A program made the translations under genes and the position numbers. This document shows, in pieces, positions 9,031 through 18,887 of a DNA stretch of 64,000 bases. The first letter of the stretch is position 1. The number at the start of each line of letters is the position of its first letter. The notes under the pieces were generated by a model that searched no databases, had not been told where the DNA came from, and worked only from the letters and a program-made list of their open reading frames with translations. This stretch comes from Chitinophagaceae bacterium DXS. Lineage in GTDB: Bacteria; Bacteroidota; Bacteroidia; Chitinophagales; Chitinophagaceae. Location: assembly GCA_030345135.1 (NCBI GenBank), contig CP128386.1, positions 7,115,001 to 7,179,000 of the forward strand, read 5' to 3'.

Positions 9031-11841
9031 TTATTTCTCGGGATACAAAACGCCTTGTAACACGTTCTTATCGTTAAATAACTGGTTGGCTGTTGCTTTT
9101 ATGTTATCAACAGTCAGGGCATTTACCCTTTTCTCGTAGTTCAATGTTCTTTGAATATCATCTCCCTGGAAATAAATGTTATATAAGGCTCCCGCCCAAT
9201 AACCATTTTCTTTCAGGTGCACTTTATGTTGTTCCAACCACGTTTTCTTCACCTTTTCCAAATCTGTCTGCTCAGGTCCTTTTGTTTTGATCTTGATTAT
9301 TTCAGATTTGGCTCCGGCTAATAATTTATCAACGTTCTCTGGTCCACATGGCAGTTGGAGAACGAACTGGTAGTAACTATATGGATATTTATTTACACTG
9401 CCCGAAAAGCCACCACCGTAAATGGCGCCCATTTTTTCACGAAGATCATCTGTGATCTTAATATTCAGTATTTCAGTTAGTGCGCTGGCTCTTAAGGCAA
9501 GATCTTCATTGTACTCAATTTCGCCACTATACATTTGAACAATCAAACTTTTTTGTTCGGTGCCTCTTTTAACGTTGAATGAAATATTACCCTTTGCAAG
9601 CCTCAGACCGTTATCTTTAAATTGTGCTGGCTTATGCTGCGAAGGAAGTCCGCCGATATAAGTCGCGAGTAACGGTTTTATTTTCTCAACATCAAAGCTG
9701 CCTACTATAATAAAAGTGAAGTCATTTGCATCCGCCAAACACGCCTTGTATATCTCGAATGACCTGTTCAGATCAATCTTATCAAAGTCTTCAGGTTTTG
9801 GAACGGCGATGGGTGCCAGCGGATTTTTGTTATACATCACCTGGTAAAATGTATCTACAAAATATGTTTGCGGATCTGCCATTGCAAACTGAACCGCTGA
9901 TTTTTGCTTGCTCCTCCAGGCGTTGAATAAACCTTCATCTTTTCTTGGATTTGTTAACGCCAGGTAAGCCAGCTGAAGCATGGTCTCAAAATCTTTCACG
10001 CTGCTGCTACCACTAATTCCGCTGCTTAAACCAGAAACACGGGCAGAAGCGCTTGCAACTTTTCCAGCCAACGCTTTACGAAGATCTGTCGGAGAGAAGT
10101 CTCCAATTCCCATTTGGTTTACAATTGTAGAAGCATAGCTACCGTTATACTTATCTTCAGGACCGTAAGATGAAGTGCCTCCCTTGTGAAAACCACTCAT
10201 GATAATTTCATCATTCTTAAAATCAGTCGGCTTAAGAATTACTTTGGCGCCATTCGCAAACGTTAGCTCCGTTACACCTAGCACATCCTTCTTTGCTTCA
10301 CTTGTAATGGTACCAGGAGTTGGTTTAGTTGATAGAAGCTCTGTCGCTACGGCTTTTTCTTCGTAAGGTTTAATATCTCCTTTTCTCGCCGCCTCTACCG
10401 TTGCGAGTAATGCTTTGCTATCCGGCAAACTAATACTGTTCTGTGCCGGGCCTTGCAGGCTTACAAAAACATGCTCGTTTTGTTTTAGTTTGTCAGCAAC
10501 AGCATTCACTTCATCAATCGTAATAGTCGGCATCATTTTCTTGTACTGATCAAACTCCCATTCTATACCAGGCGTTGGTTCCTGCTGGAGAAAGTGGGCA
10601 ATATATTCCTGCACATAATTGTCGGATTCTGATTTCTCCCTGTCATTATAGATTTTTTCGATGGAAGCCAGCATTTGTTTCTTTGCTCTTTCCAGCTCTG
10701 CACTTGTAAAGCCGAATTTCTTTGCCCTTTCAATTTCAGTAGTAACAGCCATCAGTGCAGAGTCAGGTCCGCTTTGGCCTGCCACTGTAAATCCGCTAAA
10801 CCCTTCATAGCCGCGTGCATAACTGTTAAAGCCTGTGGACGCATATAAGAAAGGAGGATTGCTGCTTTGTGTCAACTCATTCAATCTTTGATTGATCAAT
10901 GACGTGAACAAACCTTTCACCAATGTTTTGCGATAGTCCCCTGCCGTTGTTTCGGGAGTTGTTTTATAAAAAGGATAATCAATCTCGGCAACAAAATTGG
11001 TTGCTTCCTTATCTGTCACAACAATCGCCGTATCTTTTTGTCTTGCCAGCACCTGGGCGAACGTCCTTTCTTTCTGTGTAGCAGGATTTTTCAGGGAACC
11101 GAAATAATCTTTAACCATTTTTTCTGCTTTGGCCGGGTCAATATCCCCAACTACAATTACGGCCATTAAATCCGGACGATACCAGTCTTTATAAAAACGT
11201 TTAATGGCATCGTACTTGAAGTTTTTCAGGATGCTGTCCTTACCGATCGGAATACGTTCGGCATATTTGGAACCTTCGTACTGAAGCGGGTAAATCTTGC
11301 GGAACATCCTGTCTTCAGCACCTTTGCCCAGCCTGCTTTCTTCCAGCACCACACCTCTTTCACCATCAATCTGGGTGTTGTCCATTGTAAGGTTAGATGC
11401 CCAATCCTGCAGCACCTGCATGCCTTTTCTAAAATTGCCGGTATCACTTAATGGTATTGGCAGAATGTATACTGTTTCATCAAAGCCTGTATAAGCGTTA
11501 AGGTCCGCACCAAACTCAACTCCTATTTTCTGCAGAAAATTTACGAGTTCATTTTTCTTAAAATGTTTGGATCCGTTAAATGCCATATGCTCTGTAAAGT
11601 GTGCAAGCCCCTGCTGATCACTGTCTTCCAGTATAGACCCGGCATTAACCACCAACCGTAGCTCAACCTTATTTTCCGGCTTTTTATTCTGGCGGATGTA
11701 ATAGGTAAGCCCGTTAGAAAGTTTGCCTACCTTAACTTTTGCATCCAATGGTATTTTTTCAGAAGGATCCTGCCCGTTAACCTTCGCCACTACAATGAAC
11801 ACTGCAACGGCCAAAAACGCTCTCGAAAGCTTTTTAAACAT
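9031..11841 (-). CDS. Secreted M16 family zinc peptidase
   Basis: The 936 residues begin with a signal peptide (about 1-23, cleaved after VNG). The first M16 domain carries the inverted zinc motif HFTEH (residues 81-85, HxxEH), with the further Glu ligand region ERGVVLEESR. Three more M16-type domains follow, the usual two-halves clamshell of single-chain pitrilysin-like enzymes. The second half lacks HxxEH, as expected. It should degrade peptides in the periplasm or outside the cell. The gene is monocistronic and ends in a bidirectional terminator. Confidence 0.95.
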   Translation of the reverse strand: MFKKLSRAFLAVAVFIVVAKVNGQDPSEKIPLDAKVKVGKLSNGLTYYIRQNKKPENKVELRLVVNAGSILEDSDQQGLAHFTEHMAFNGSKHFKKNELVNFLQKIGVEFGADLNAYTGFDETVYILPIPLSDTGNFRKGMQVLQDWASNLTMDNTQIDGERGVVLEESRLGKGAEDRMFRKIYPLQYEGSKYAERIPIGKDSILKNFKYDAIKRFYKDWYRPDLMAVIVVGDIDPAKAEKMVKDYFGSLKNPATQKERTFAQVLARQKDTAIVVTDKEATNFVAEIDYPFYKTTPETTAGDYRKTLVKGLFTSLINQRLNELTQSSNPPFLYASTGFNSYARGYEGFSGFTVAGQSGPDSALMAVTTEIERAKKFGFTSAELERAKKQMLASIEKIYNDREKSESDNYVQEYIAHFLQQEPTPGIEWEFDQYKKMMPTITIDEVNAVADKLKQNEHVFVSLQGPAQNSISLPDSKALLATVEAARKGDIKPYEEKAVATELLSTKPTPGTITSEAKKDVLGVTELTFANGAKVILKPTDFKNDEIIMSGFHKGGTSSYGPEDKYNGSYASTIVNQMGIGDFSPTDLRKALAGKVASASARVSGLSSGISGSSSVKDFETMLQLAYLALTNPRKDEGLFNAWRSKQKSAVQFAMADPQTYFVDTFYQVMYNKNPLAPIAVPKPEDFDKIDLNRSFEIYKACLADANDFTFIIVGSFDVEKIKPLLATYIGGLPSQHKPAQFKDNGLRLAKGNISFNVKRGTEQKSLIVQMYSGEIEYNEDLALRASALTEILNIKITDDLREKMGAIYGGGFSGSVNKYPYSYYQFVLQLPCGPENVDKLLAGAKSEIIKIKTKGPEQTDLEKVKKTWLEQHKVHLKENGYWAGALYNIYFQGDDIQRTLNYEKRVNALTVDNIKATANQLFNDKNVLQGVLYPEK

Positions 11842-11933
11842 GCATCAAATATTTAGTAAGTAAATATATACAACGCCCGCGGCATCATGAGCAAAAGAGG
11901 AAGGTAATTCACAATAATTTGAGAAGAGATCCC

Positions 11934-12003
11934 ATGTACGATGTACAATGTACGGTGTACGATGTTAAAGACATCTGACATCGTACATCTAACATCGTAC
12001 ACT
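11934..12003. repeat. TGTACGA word repeats with 13-bp inverted repeat
   Basis: Variants of TGTACGA/TGTACAA/TGTACGG occur four times in a row, followed by two reverse-oriented copies of ACATCGTACA. The outer words GTGTACGATGTTA (11955-11967) and TAACATCGTACAC (11990-12002) form a perfect 13-bp inverted repeat, so a transcript could form a long hairpin. It lies between the divergent M16 and Rrf2 genes, about 30 bases from the Rrf2 start. Confidence 0.85.
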
Positions 12004-12035
12004 GTTTTGTTTCCTTTCCTTATTTTTACACCAAC

Positions 12036-12503
12036 ATGTTATCTAAGAAAACGAAATATGCTATTAATGCGCTAGTATACCTTGCAAGGGAATACGAGCA
12101 GGAAAACCGTGAACCTATCCAGATCAGCAAAATAGCTGAAAGTGAGAATATACCCCGTAAGTTCCTGGAAGCAATATTGCTTGACTTGCGTAATGCCGGT
12201 ATTTTAAGCAGCCGTAAGGGAAAAACCGGCGGATATTACCTTCACAAGCCCCCGGAAGATGTAAATATTGCCGATGTGATGCGCTTATTTGATGGTGCGA
12301 TCGCCTTATTGCCCTGTGTTACTTTCCGGTATTATGAACGATGTGAGGAATGTAAGGACGAAGCTACCTGCGGTATCAGGGACGTATTCGCCGATGTGCG
12401 GAACGAAACCGTGAATATGCTAAAAAAAGCTACCCTGAAAGAAATTATTGAACGGAGCAAGCAACTATCTGCAGGAAAAAAGACTGAGATAGAAAACAAA
12501 TAA
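12036..12503 (+). CDS. Rrf2 family transcriptional regulator
   Basis: The 155-residue protein has the Rrf2 winged helix at the N-terminus (MLSKKTKYAINALVYLA, QISKIAESENIPRKFLEAILLDLRNAGILSSRKGKTGGYYL). The central region carries four Cys in CVTFRYYERCEECKDEATC, in the part where IscR/NsrR-type members bind an Fe-S cluster, so redox or iron sensing is possible. The downstream GH36-like gene is 111 bases away and need not be its target. The 13-bp inverted repeat just upstream is a candidate operator or only repeat debris. Confidence 0.92.
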   Translation: MLSKKTKYAINALVYLAREYEQENREPIQISKIAESENIPRKFLEAILLDLRNAGILSSRKGKTGGYYLHKPPEDVNIADVMRLFDGAIALLPCVTFRYYERCEECKDEATCGIRDVFADVRNETVNMLKKATLKEIIERSKQLSAGKKTEIENK

Positions 12504-12614
12504 TTTCCCCGGTTATCCTATTTTTCAGTTTGTCAGACTTTTATGTTACTGACTGGTAAGATAGTGCCCCAATTGAATAAAGACGATAATCACTTTTAAA
12601 TAACCTCGCCATAT

Positions 12615-14474
12615 ATGAAAAAGCTTTTCTTTTGTGCGTGGCTGCTCATTGCCACAGGTTTCAGCTATGCACAGACAAGCGGCAGTCCAGCCGAAATGTT
12701 TCTTTCCAGCTTAAAAAAATCTCGTTCAAAAGTTGTCCTGGCTGACGGCAATGAAGCCGGTAGTAATATCGTTGCGTTTACCCGTGACTGGCAAGGAAAT
12801 ATCTGTCATTTTCTCCTCACCAATAAATCTTCAAAACCGCAACGCATAAAAGAAGTTGTTGTGTTTGATTTTAACCATGGTTTACCTGCGACAACACCTG
12901 TGTATGGCGAAGCTTTTCAAATGCTGGCGCAAAATGGCGGAACACTTGGCAATCCGACAGATCTCGGCACTTATCCCGACAGAAAACATTACAAAATTCC
13001 CGAACCAGAGGGACTGCGTACTTCTTACGGAATGTTCACCATTCAATTAGCTGATGGAGAACGAATTTTACTTGGCAGTACTTCCTGCAACAAGTTTATT
13101 TCCCGGTTCTCTTATGACAGGACCAGGATGCGCATTTCTTTTGATTGTGAGGACATCGTATTACAGCCCGGACAATCGTGGAAGCTGGAAGAAATTATGG
13201 TAACACATGGTAAAGACAGAGAAAAATTATACGATGAATTTACCAAAGCCATCAGCCAAAATCATCCGAGATTACAACATGATCCTGCGCCCAACGGCTG
13301 GTGCTCATGGTATTGTTTTGGTCCTGAAGTAACGGCTAAAAATGTGGATGATAATACTGATTGGATCGCAAAGAATCTTCCTGCTTTTCAATACATACAA
13401 CTGGATGATGGCTATCAGCCACAAATGGGCGACTGGCTGGATGAGGGCAATGCATTTGGCGGCAAAACGCCTGACGTACTTAAACAGATCCGCGATAAAG
13501 GATTGCAGCCAGCTATATGGGTAGCGCCTTTTATTGCCAGCCCGAAATCACGCGTTCTTAAAGAGCATCCTGACTGGTTTGTGAAAGATGAAAAAGGACA
13601 GCCGTTATCTTCTGATAAAATTGGCTTTGGCGGCTGGCGCATCGGCCCGTGGTATGTACTGGATGGAACCAATCCCGCGGTGCAGCAACATCTTACTGAA
13701 GTCTTCCGCACCATGCATGAGAAATGGGGCGTTACCTATTTTAAACTGGATGCCAATTATTGGGGCTCCATACACGGGGGCGTTCACTACGACAAAAATG
13801 CGACCCGTGTTGAGGCTTACAGAAAAGGAATGGAAGCAGTGATGAGAGGAGCCGGCGATGCGTTCCTGCTGGGATGTAATCATCCAATTTGGCCTTCACT
13901 CGGGCTCATTCACGGATCAAGAAGTTCAATGGACATTGACCGCAGCTGGCACAGTTTCAAAAGTATTGGTAAGGAAAATTTGTTGCGCGGATGGCAGAAT
14001 GGCCGCTTGTGGTGGAACGATCCGGATTGCCTGTTGCTGATTGATGCCAATTCTAAAGACAGCGTCCTTGCTGACGGAAAAACTATTACAACCGGACTCA
14101 TTCCTGAAAATGAATTCTTATTCCATGCAGCTACCATCTACGCATCAGGAGGAATGGTTTTAAGCGGAGATGATCTTACTAAAATAACACCACATCGCTT
14201 GGCTATTCTGAGAAAACTTGCCAAGCCAACCGGAGTGGCGGCACGTTTTGAGAATGAAAATTTTGAAGTAGGCAAAACACTAGCCGATGGACATACAACA
14301 TACACATTGTTTAATTGGGACGATAAGCCTGCTATACGGACAATTCATCTTGAAAAAACAAGCGAGCTAGTCGATCATATTACCGGCGAAAGCCTTGGAA
14401 AAATAAATGGCGCCTGGACAGTGAATTTACAAGGCCGCTCTTCAAGAATTATCGAGGTTAAGGAGATTGATTAA
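12615..14474 (+). CDS. Secreted GH36-like alpha-galactosidase family protein
   Basis: A signal peptide (about residues 1-19, ...GFSYAQ) is followed by an N-terminal beta-sandwich region and a (beta/alpha)8 domain typical of the GH27/GH31/GH36 clan. Seen: GWCSWYCFG, YIQLDDGYQ, and YFKLDANYWG with the expected nucleophile Asp at about residue 379. A C-terminal beta domain follows. The 619-residue length suits small GH36 members from Bacteroidota. It probably cleaves alpha-galactosides in the periplasm; the exact specificity is not readable. It stands alone, without SusCD genes. Confidence 0.88.
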   Translation: MKKLFFCAWLLIATGFSYAQTSGSPAEMFLSSLKKSRSKVVLADGNEAGSNIVAFTRDWQGNICHFLLTNKSSKPQRIKEVVVFDFNHGLPATTPVYGEAFQMLAQNGGTLGNPTDLGTYPDRKHYKIPEPEGLRTSYGMFTIQLADGERILLGSTSCNKFISRFSYDRTRMRISFDCEDIVLQPGQSWKLEEIMVTHGKDREKLYDEFTKAISQNHPRLQHDPAPNGWCSWYCFGPEVTAKNVDDNTDWIAKNLPAFQYIQLDDGYQPQMGDWLDEGNAFGGKTPDVLKQIRDKGLQPAIWVAPFIASPKSRVLKEHPDWFVKDEKGQPLSSDKIGFGGWRIGPWYVLDGTNPAVQQHLTEVFRTMHEKWGVTYFKLDANYWGSIHGGVHYDKNATRVEAYRKGMEAVMRGAGDAFLLGCNHPIWPSLGLIHGSRSSMDIDRSWHSFKSIGKENLLRGWQNGRLWWNDPDCLLLIDANSKDSVLADGKTITTGLIPENEFLFHAATIYASGGMVLSGDDLTKITPHRLAILRKLAKPTGVAARFENENFEVGKTLADGHTTYTLFNWDDKPAIRTIHLEKTSELVDHITGESLGKINGAWTVNLQGRSSRIIEVKEID

Positions 14475-14600
14475 TGATATAATATTTGTTCCCAACTATC
14501 ACAAATAGAATAAAACATGTAGTATTGCTTTTGCCATTTAGGTCTTAACCCATCAAAGAATAGATTAAATTGATTGTTAGCGTTTTCCGGAGCATATTCT

Positions 14601-14649
14601 GAAAATCAAAACAAAAGACTACTTTTAAATCTCAAAAAACTTGATTTTC
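14601..14649. promoter_or_regulatory. Inverted repeat upstream of hicB
   Basis: GAAAATCAA (14601-14609) and TTGATTTTC (14641-14649) are perfect inverted repeats separated by 31 bases, 56 bases before the HicB start. It may be an operator for HicB autoregulation; this is inference. Confidence 0.35.
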
Positions 14650-14704
14650 TGAGCAGTATTGTACCTGGATTTTCGGTCTGTATTAGAAGTCAAAAAGAGC
14701 GCAA

Positions 14705-15037
14705 ATGGACAATTTTAGCAAAACAGATGGCGATGCTAATGTACTAGAACTAGCATTAAGCCTGCTTGTGCTTAAACAGGAGGATCTTTATGTTGCCTAT
14801 TGCCCTTCCCTGGAGTTATCTTCATATGGGAGCACAATTGACGAAGCAAGGACCGGCTTTGATGAGGTTATAGATGCATACCTGGAATATTGTAAGAAAA
14901 ATCAATCCTTGAAAGAAGATTTAAAGAGACATGGTTGGACGGTAATAGATCAAAAGAATCATATAAAGGCAGAACCTCCGGCAACAGTTGACCTCAATAT
15001 CATTACAACTACCCCAAAGGTCACCCTAAACGCCTGA
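14705..15037 (+). CDS. hicB: HicB family antitoxin
   Basis: The first 65 residues of this 110-residue protein have the HicB partial RNase-H-like fold: alternating strands (LALSLLVLKQEDLYVAYCPSLELSSYG) and then a helix (TIDEARTGFDEVIDAYLEYCKK). HicB antitoxins neutralise HicA mRNA interferases and often repress their own operon. The usual hicA partner is not intact: only a truncated frame downstream resembles it. This may be an orphan antitoxin left after decay of the toxin. Confidence 0.8.
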   Translation: MDNFSKTDGDANVLELALSLLVLKQEDLYVAYCPSLELSSYGSTIDEARTGFDEVIDAYLEYCKKNQSLKEDLKRHGWTVIDQKNHIKAEPPATVDLNIITTTPKVTLNA

Positions 15038-15156
15038 CACGTACTATAACAGTCAGATGTAATTATAAGGATGTGCCTGTACTCCATATTCATACCAATC
15101 TAAAAACACTTGGCATATCCAAAGAGACTTTTGAGCAAGAAATTAAAAACTTTTGA
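14992..15156 (+). pseudogene. Possible hicA remnant
   Basis: In the +1 frame relative to hicB, and overlapping its last 46 bases, an open stretch without an ATG encodes 54 residues ending in VPVLHIHTNLKTLGISKETF. This resembles the C-terminal part of HicA-type toxins (VPNH...LGISKEEL). The N-terminal half with the catalytic His is absent. I read it as a decayed toxin gene; a chance frame is possible. Confidence 0.35.
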
Positions 15157-15328
15157 TTAAGTCGCGAAAATTCTTTCCATCCTGGATTTAGCAGGGTAAG
15201 AGCATCCTTTCACGATTGGTCCAACGCTCGATAAACCGCGGTCATAGTCTTTCAAAAAAATTAATTCCTACTAAATTTATAGATTTAATATAATTAAGTC
15301 TTATTTTCGCCTAAATCATTAGAAACGG

Positions 15329-16267
15329 ATGTTAAACAAAAGGTTGTTGCACATAGCCATCCTGGCGGTTTTATTTTCTTCCTGTAGCAGATCAAAGAAT
15401 CAGCACATTTCGTTTTCGGGCGCATTTGCGCTATATCCATTAACGATTAAATGGGGTGATGAATACAACAAAAAGCATGAGCATCTAAGATTTGATGTGC
15501 AGGCCGGTGGCGCAGGTAAAGGAATGGCGGATGCACTTTCCAATGCAGTTGATGTCGGTATGTTTTCACGGGAGATTACTGAAGTAGAAAAGCAAAAAGG
15601 TGTTTGGTGGATCTCCCTTACACAAGATGCCGTTTTTCCAACCGTAAGTTCAGAAAATCCTTTTATTGATTCGATCAGGGCAAAAGGCTTAACTAAAGAT
15701 CAGTTCAAAGCCATTTTTGTTGACCAGTCCATTAAAACCTGGAAAGAGATTTATGCTCCCACTGCAAAAGATGCCAGCAAAATCACTGCCTATACCAGAT
15801 CTGATGCAAGCGGCGCCGCTGATTCCTGGGCTGCCTTCTTTGGAAAGAAACAGGAAGATTTAAAAGGTGTTGGCATTTTCGGAGATCCGGGCCTGGCTGA
15901 TGCGGTAATAAAGGATAAAAACAGTATTGGCTTTAATAATACGTTGTACATATACGATCTTAAATCCGGCAAAAAACATCCGGGTATAGAAATTATTCCG
16001 ATCGATTTGAATGGGAACGGAAAGATTGAACCAGAAGAAAACTTCTACCAGGATCTTCCAACAATTTTAAATGCTATTCATGACAGACGTTATCCTGCGC
16101 CACCTGTTAGAGAGCTATACTACATATCGAAAGGAAAACCTCAGCGAAAAGAGGTAGTTGATTTCATAAAATGGGTGTTGAGCGATGGACAACAATATGT
16201 CGCAGAATCGGGATTTGTGCCTTTATCAAAAGAACGCGTGCAGGAAGAACTCAAAAAACTGAACTAA
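15329..16267 (+). CDS. pstS: Phosphate-binding lipoprotein PstS
   Basis: The 312-residue product is a lipoprotein (lipobox LFSSC, Cys19). The binding-protein fold is visible through SGAFALYPLTIKW, GGAGKGMADALSNAVDVGMFSRE, the T/S-R-S-D-A-S-G-A phosphate-contact stretch YTRSDASGAADSW, and GIFGDPGLADAV. It captures phosphate for the PstCA permease. It is the first gene of pstSCAB, and the next gene starts 28 bases on. A near -7 box (TATTTTCG) lies close upstream. I see no clear Pho box. Confidence 0.94.
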   Translation: MLNKRLLHIAILAVLFSSCSRSKNQHISFSGAFALYPLTIKWGDEYNKKHEHLRFDVQAGGAGKGMADALSNAVDVGMFSREITEVEKQKGVWWISLTQDAVFPTVSSENPFIDSIRAKGLTKDQFKAIFVDQSIKTWKEIYAPTAKDASKITAYTRSDASGAADSWAAFFGKKQEDLKGVGIFGDPGLADAVIKDKNSIGFNNTLYIYDLKSGKKHPGIEIIPIDLNGNGKIEPEENFYQDLPTILNAIHDRRYPAPPVRELYYISKGKPQRKEVVDFIKWVLSDGQQYVAESGFVPLSKERVQEELKKLN

Positions 16268-16295
16268 AATCAATCAATCATCATTCATTAGTCAC

Positions 16296-17180
16296 ATGCA
16301 ATTAAAAAGAAAACTGGCAGATAAACTTTCCTCAGGCTGGATGATCTTTAGCCTTGCCTTCTTTTTGTTGCTTCCGTTGGCAATAGGCGTTGGCCTGGTG
16401 CTAAAATCAAAAGGGCTATTGCATGAACATTCATTACTCGATTTACTGTTTTCCGGTAACTGGGCGCCCTCTCAAAATAAGTTTGGCTTCTGGCCATTTA
16501 TCATAAGCTCTTTGTGGGTTACGATTCTGGCCATTGTAATTGCAGCACCTGTGTGCCTGCTGTCAGCAATATACTTATCGCAGTTCGCGCCACGTTGGGC
16601 GTTAAAACTGATGCGCCCTGTAATTGATATTCTTGCCGGCATTCCATCGGTAATTTATGGTGTGTGGGGCATATTGGTGATGGTTCCTTTCGTAAGCAGT
16701 CTCGGTGCTATATTGAATAAAGAAACTACCGGCTTTAGCATTCTCGCAGCTGCACTCGTGCTTGCAGTAATGACCATTCCTTATGTTTTAAACATGTTAC
16801 TGGAAGTGTTCCGGCAAATACCGGTTGAATTACAGGAAGCATCTTTATCACTGGGTGCAACAAGGTGGGAAACAATAAAACACATTATTCTCAGAAAAGG
16901 CTTATCGGGAATTATTTCTGCCATTGGACTGGGATTCTCAAAAGCGCTGGGCGAAACAATTGCAGTGCTAATGGTTGTAGGTAACGTTGTGCAATTGCCG
17001 AAGAATGCTTTTTCATCAGGTTATACATTGCCATCGCTGATAGCAAATAATTATGGTGAAATGATGAGTATTCCTTCATATGACGCTGCCCTTATGTTTG
17101 GTGCGCTACTTCTGTTTGCAATCATACTGGCTTTTAATTTTCTGTTCAGATACATTATTTATAAATCGGAAGCGCTATGA
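16296..17180 (+). CDS. pstC: Phosphate ABC transporter permease PstC
   Basis: The 294 residues contain about six membrane helices and the permease coupling motif EASLSLGATRWETIKHIILRKG, which docks on PstB. The G-FSKALGETIAVLMVVGN segment is typical of PstC. It lies in the inner membrane and pairs with PstA. Its stop overlaps the pstA start (ATGA at 17177-17180), indicating translational coupling. Confidence 0.95.
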   Translation: MQLKRKLADKLSSGWMIFSLAFFLLLPLAIGVGLVLKSKGLLHEHSLLDLLFSGNWAPSQNKFGFWPFIISSLWVTILAIVIAAPVCLLSAIYLSQFAPRWALKLMRPVIDILAGIPSVIYGVWGILVMVPFVSSLGAILNKETTGFSILAAALVLAVMTIPYVLNMLLEVFRQIPVELQEASLSLGATRWETIKHIILRKGLSGIISAIGLGFSKALGETIAVLMVVGNVVQLPKNAFSSGYTLPSLIANNYGEMMSIPSYDAALMFGALLLFAIILAFNFLFRYIIYKSEAL

Positions 17181-18025
17181 GGAAAGGGAAGAAAAGATTC
17201 GAGGAAAAAATGTTTCGTTACCTGTCAGCAGGCATAACGCTCTTTATCGTGTTTCTTTTATTGCACATCATATGGAGCATAGCTTCAAAAGGATTTGCTG
17301 CATTATCCTGGCAGATGATCACGGATGAACCAAAAGGAGGATTTTATTTTGGTAAAGAAGGCGGGATTCTAAATGCGATAGCAGGCTCTTTTTACCTGGC
17401 AGTAGCGGCAACAATCTTATCATTTGCCATCAGCCTTCCTGTTGCGCTTTTTATCAATGTTTACCTGAGAAAATATCCACGCCGGGCAAATGCCATAAGA
17501 TTTTTTCTTGATGTATTGTGGGGCATCCCGTCTATAGTATACGGAGCGTTTGCATTCACCATTATGATGTTTGCGGGTTTAAGGACTTCTCTGATAGCAG
17601 GCATCATTACTGTTGCAGTGATGATAGCACCAATCATGATCCGCGCCATGGACGAAGTGCTCAAAACAATTCCCATTGGTTTGCAGGAAGCCGCTTACGC
17701 ACTGGGCGCCACAAAAACGGAAACCGCCTTCCATATTTTCTTAAGAAAAGCATTGCCTGCTTTTGCGACAGCAATACTGTTAGCTTTCGGCAGAGGGATA
17801 GGCGATGCAGCTTCCGTACTGTTTACAACCGGATTTACTGACTATGTTCCGTCAAGCATACAAGAACCGGCAGCGACGCTTCCCCTGGCCATATTTTTTC
17901 AGTTGGGTTCACCGGTTAAAGAGGTTCAAAGCAGGGCTTATGCAGCTGCACTTTTGTTAACCATTATCATATTAGTAGTTAGCGTATTAACAAGGTTGCT
18001 TAATAGACATACCAGGCAATCATAA
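17177..18025 (+). CDS. pstA: Phosphate ABC transporter permease PstA
   Basis: The 282 residues have six hydrophobic segments and the EAA-type loop EAAYALGATKTETAFHIFLRKALP. The GRGIGDAASVLFTTGFTDYVP region is characteristic of PstA. It forms the phosphate channel with PstC. The start overlaps the pstC stop by four bases, and pstB follows after 11 bases. Confidence 0.95.
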   Translation: MRKGKKRFEEKMFRYLSAGITLFIVFLLLHIIWSIASKGFAALSWQMITDEPKGGFYFGKEGGILNAIAGSFYLAVAATILSFAISLPVALFINVYLRKYPRRANAIRFFLDVLWGIPSIVYGAFAFTIMMFAGLRTSLIAGIITVAVMIAPIMIRAMDEVLKTIPIGLQEAAYALGATKTETAFHIFLRKALPAFATAILLAFGRGIGDAASVLFTTGFTDYVPSSIQEPAATLPLAIFFQLGSPVKEVQSRAYAAALLLTIIILVVSVLTRLLNRHTRQS

Positions 18026-18036
18026 TCAACAACAGC

Positions 18037-18855
18037 ATGGAACAAACAACCGCAACACTCAAAGGGATCATCCATCCGTATGAACATTACGGAGAAGGAT
18101 TGACGCAGCCCATTGTGGAAGTAAAGGGCCTGAATGTATTTAGCAAGAATGCACAAATTCTAAAGAACATTCATCTTTCCGTTCCGAAAAATAAAATAAC
18201 TGTTTTGCTGGGACCATCCGGTTGTGGTAAGACCACTTTATTGAAATGCCTGAACAGGCTAACTGATTTATATAGTGATTTGCGGCTGGACGGTTCAATT
18301 TTTATTGACAATGAAGACATTTTAAATACACCACGCGATATAACGGAAATAAGGCAAAAGATGGGATTGCTGTTGCAAAGGCCTTTCCCGTTGCCCATGT
18401 CTATTGCGGGAAATATTACTTACGGACTTAAACTAAAAGGTATTCGCAATAAAAAAATACTGGAGGCAAAGGTTGAAAAACATTTGCGCGATGTGGCACT
18501 CTGGGATGAAGTAAAAGACCGTTTATCCCATTCTGCCAACAGTTTATCCATAGGTCAGCAGCAACGTCTTTGTCTTGCGCGGGGCCTGGCAGTTGAGCCT
18601 GAAATTATTCTTGCAGATGAACCTACTTCAGCGCTCGATCCTATTTCAAGCAAGGTGATTGAGGAAGAGTTCATCAAATTAAAAAATGACTATACCATCA
18701 TATTGGTTACGCATATATTGAGGCAGGCAAAGCGTCTTGCTGATTATGTTGTGTTCATGTACTACGGTGAGATTGTAGAACACGGCGATGCGGAAGAAAT
18801 TTTCAACAATCCGAAAACAGCGTTGCTAAAACACTACCTGGAATCCGGATATTAA
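18037..18855 (+). CDS. pstB: Phosphate ABC transporter ATPase PstB
   Basis: The 272-residue ATPase has Walker A GPSGCGKT (about 59-66), signature LSIGQQQR, Walker B ILADEPTSALDP and a switch His in LVTHILRQAKR. An N-terminal extension of about 25 residues precedes the usual PstB start. It drives phosphate uptake by PstCA. It is the last gene of the operon: phoU, often next, is absent, and a terminator follows within 35 bases. Confidence 0.96.
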   Translation: MEQTTATLKGIIHPYEHYGEGLTQPIVEVKGLNVFSKNAQILKNIHLSVPKNKITVLLGPSGCGKTTLLKCLNRLTDLYSDLRLDGSIFIDNEDILNTPRDITEIRQKMGLLLQRPFPLPMSIAGNITYGLKLKGIRNKKILEAKVEKHLRDVALWDEVKDRLSHSANSLSIGQQQRLCLARGLAVEPEIILADEPTSALDPISSKVIEEEFIKLKNDYTIILVTHILRQAKRLADYVVFMYYGEIVEHGDAEEIFNNPKTALLKHYLESGY

Positions 18856-18887
18856 ACTTGTTGTTGGAGGTTATATGCTAAAACCTT

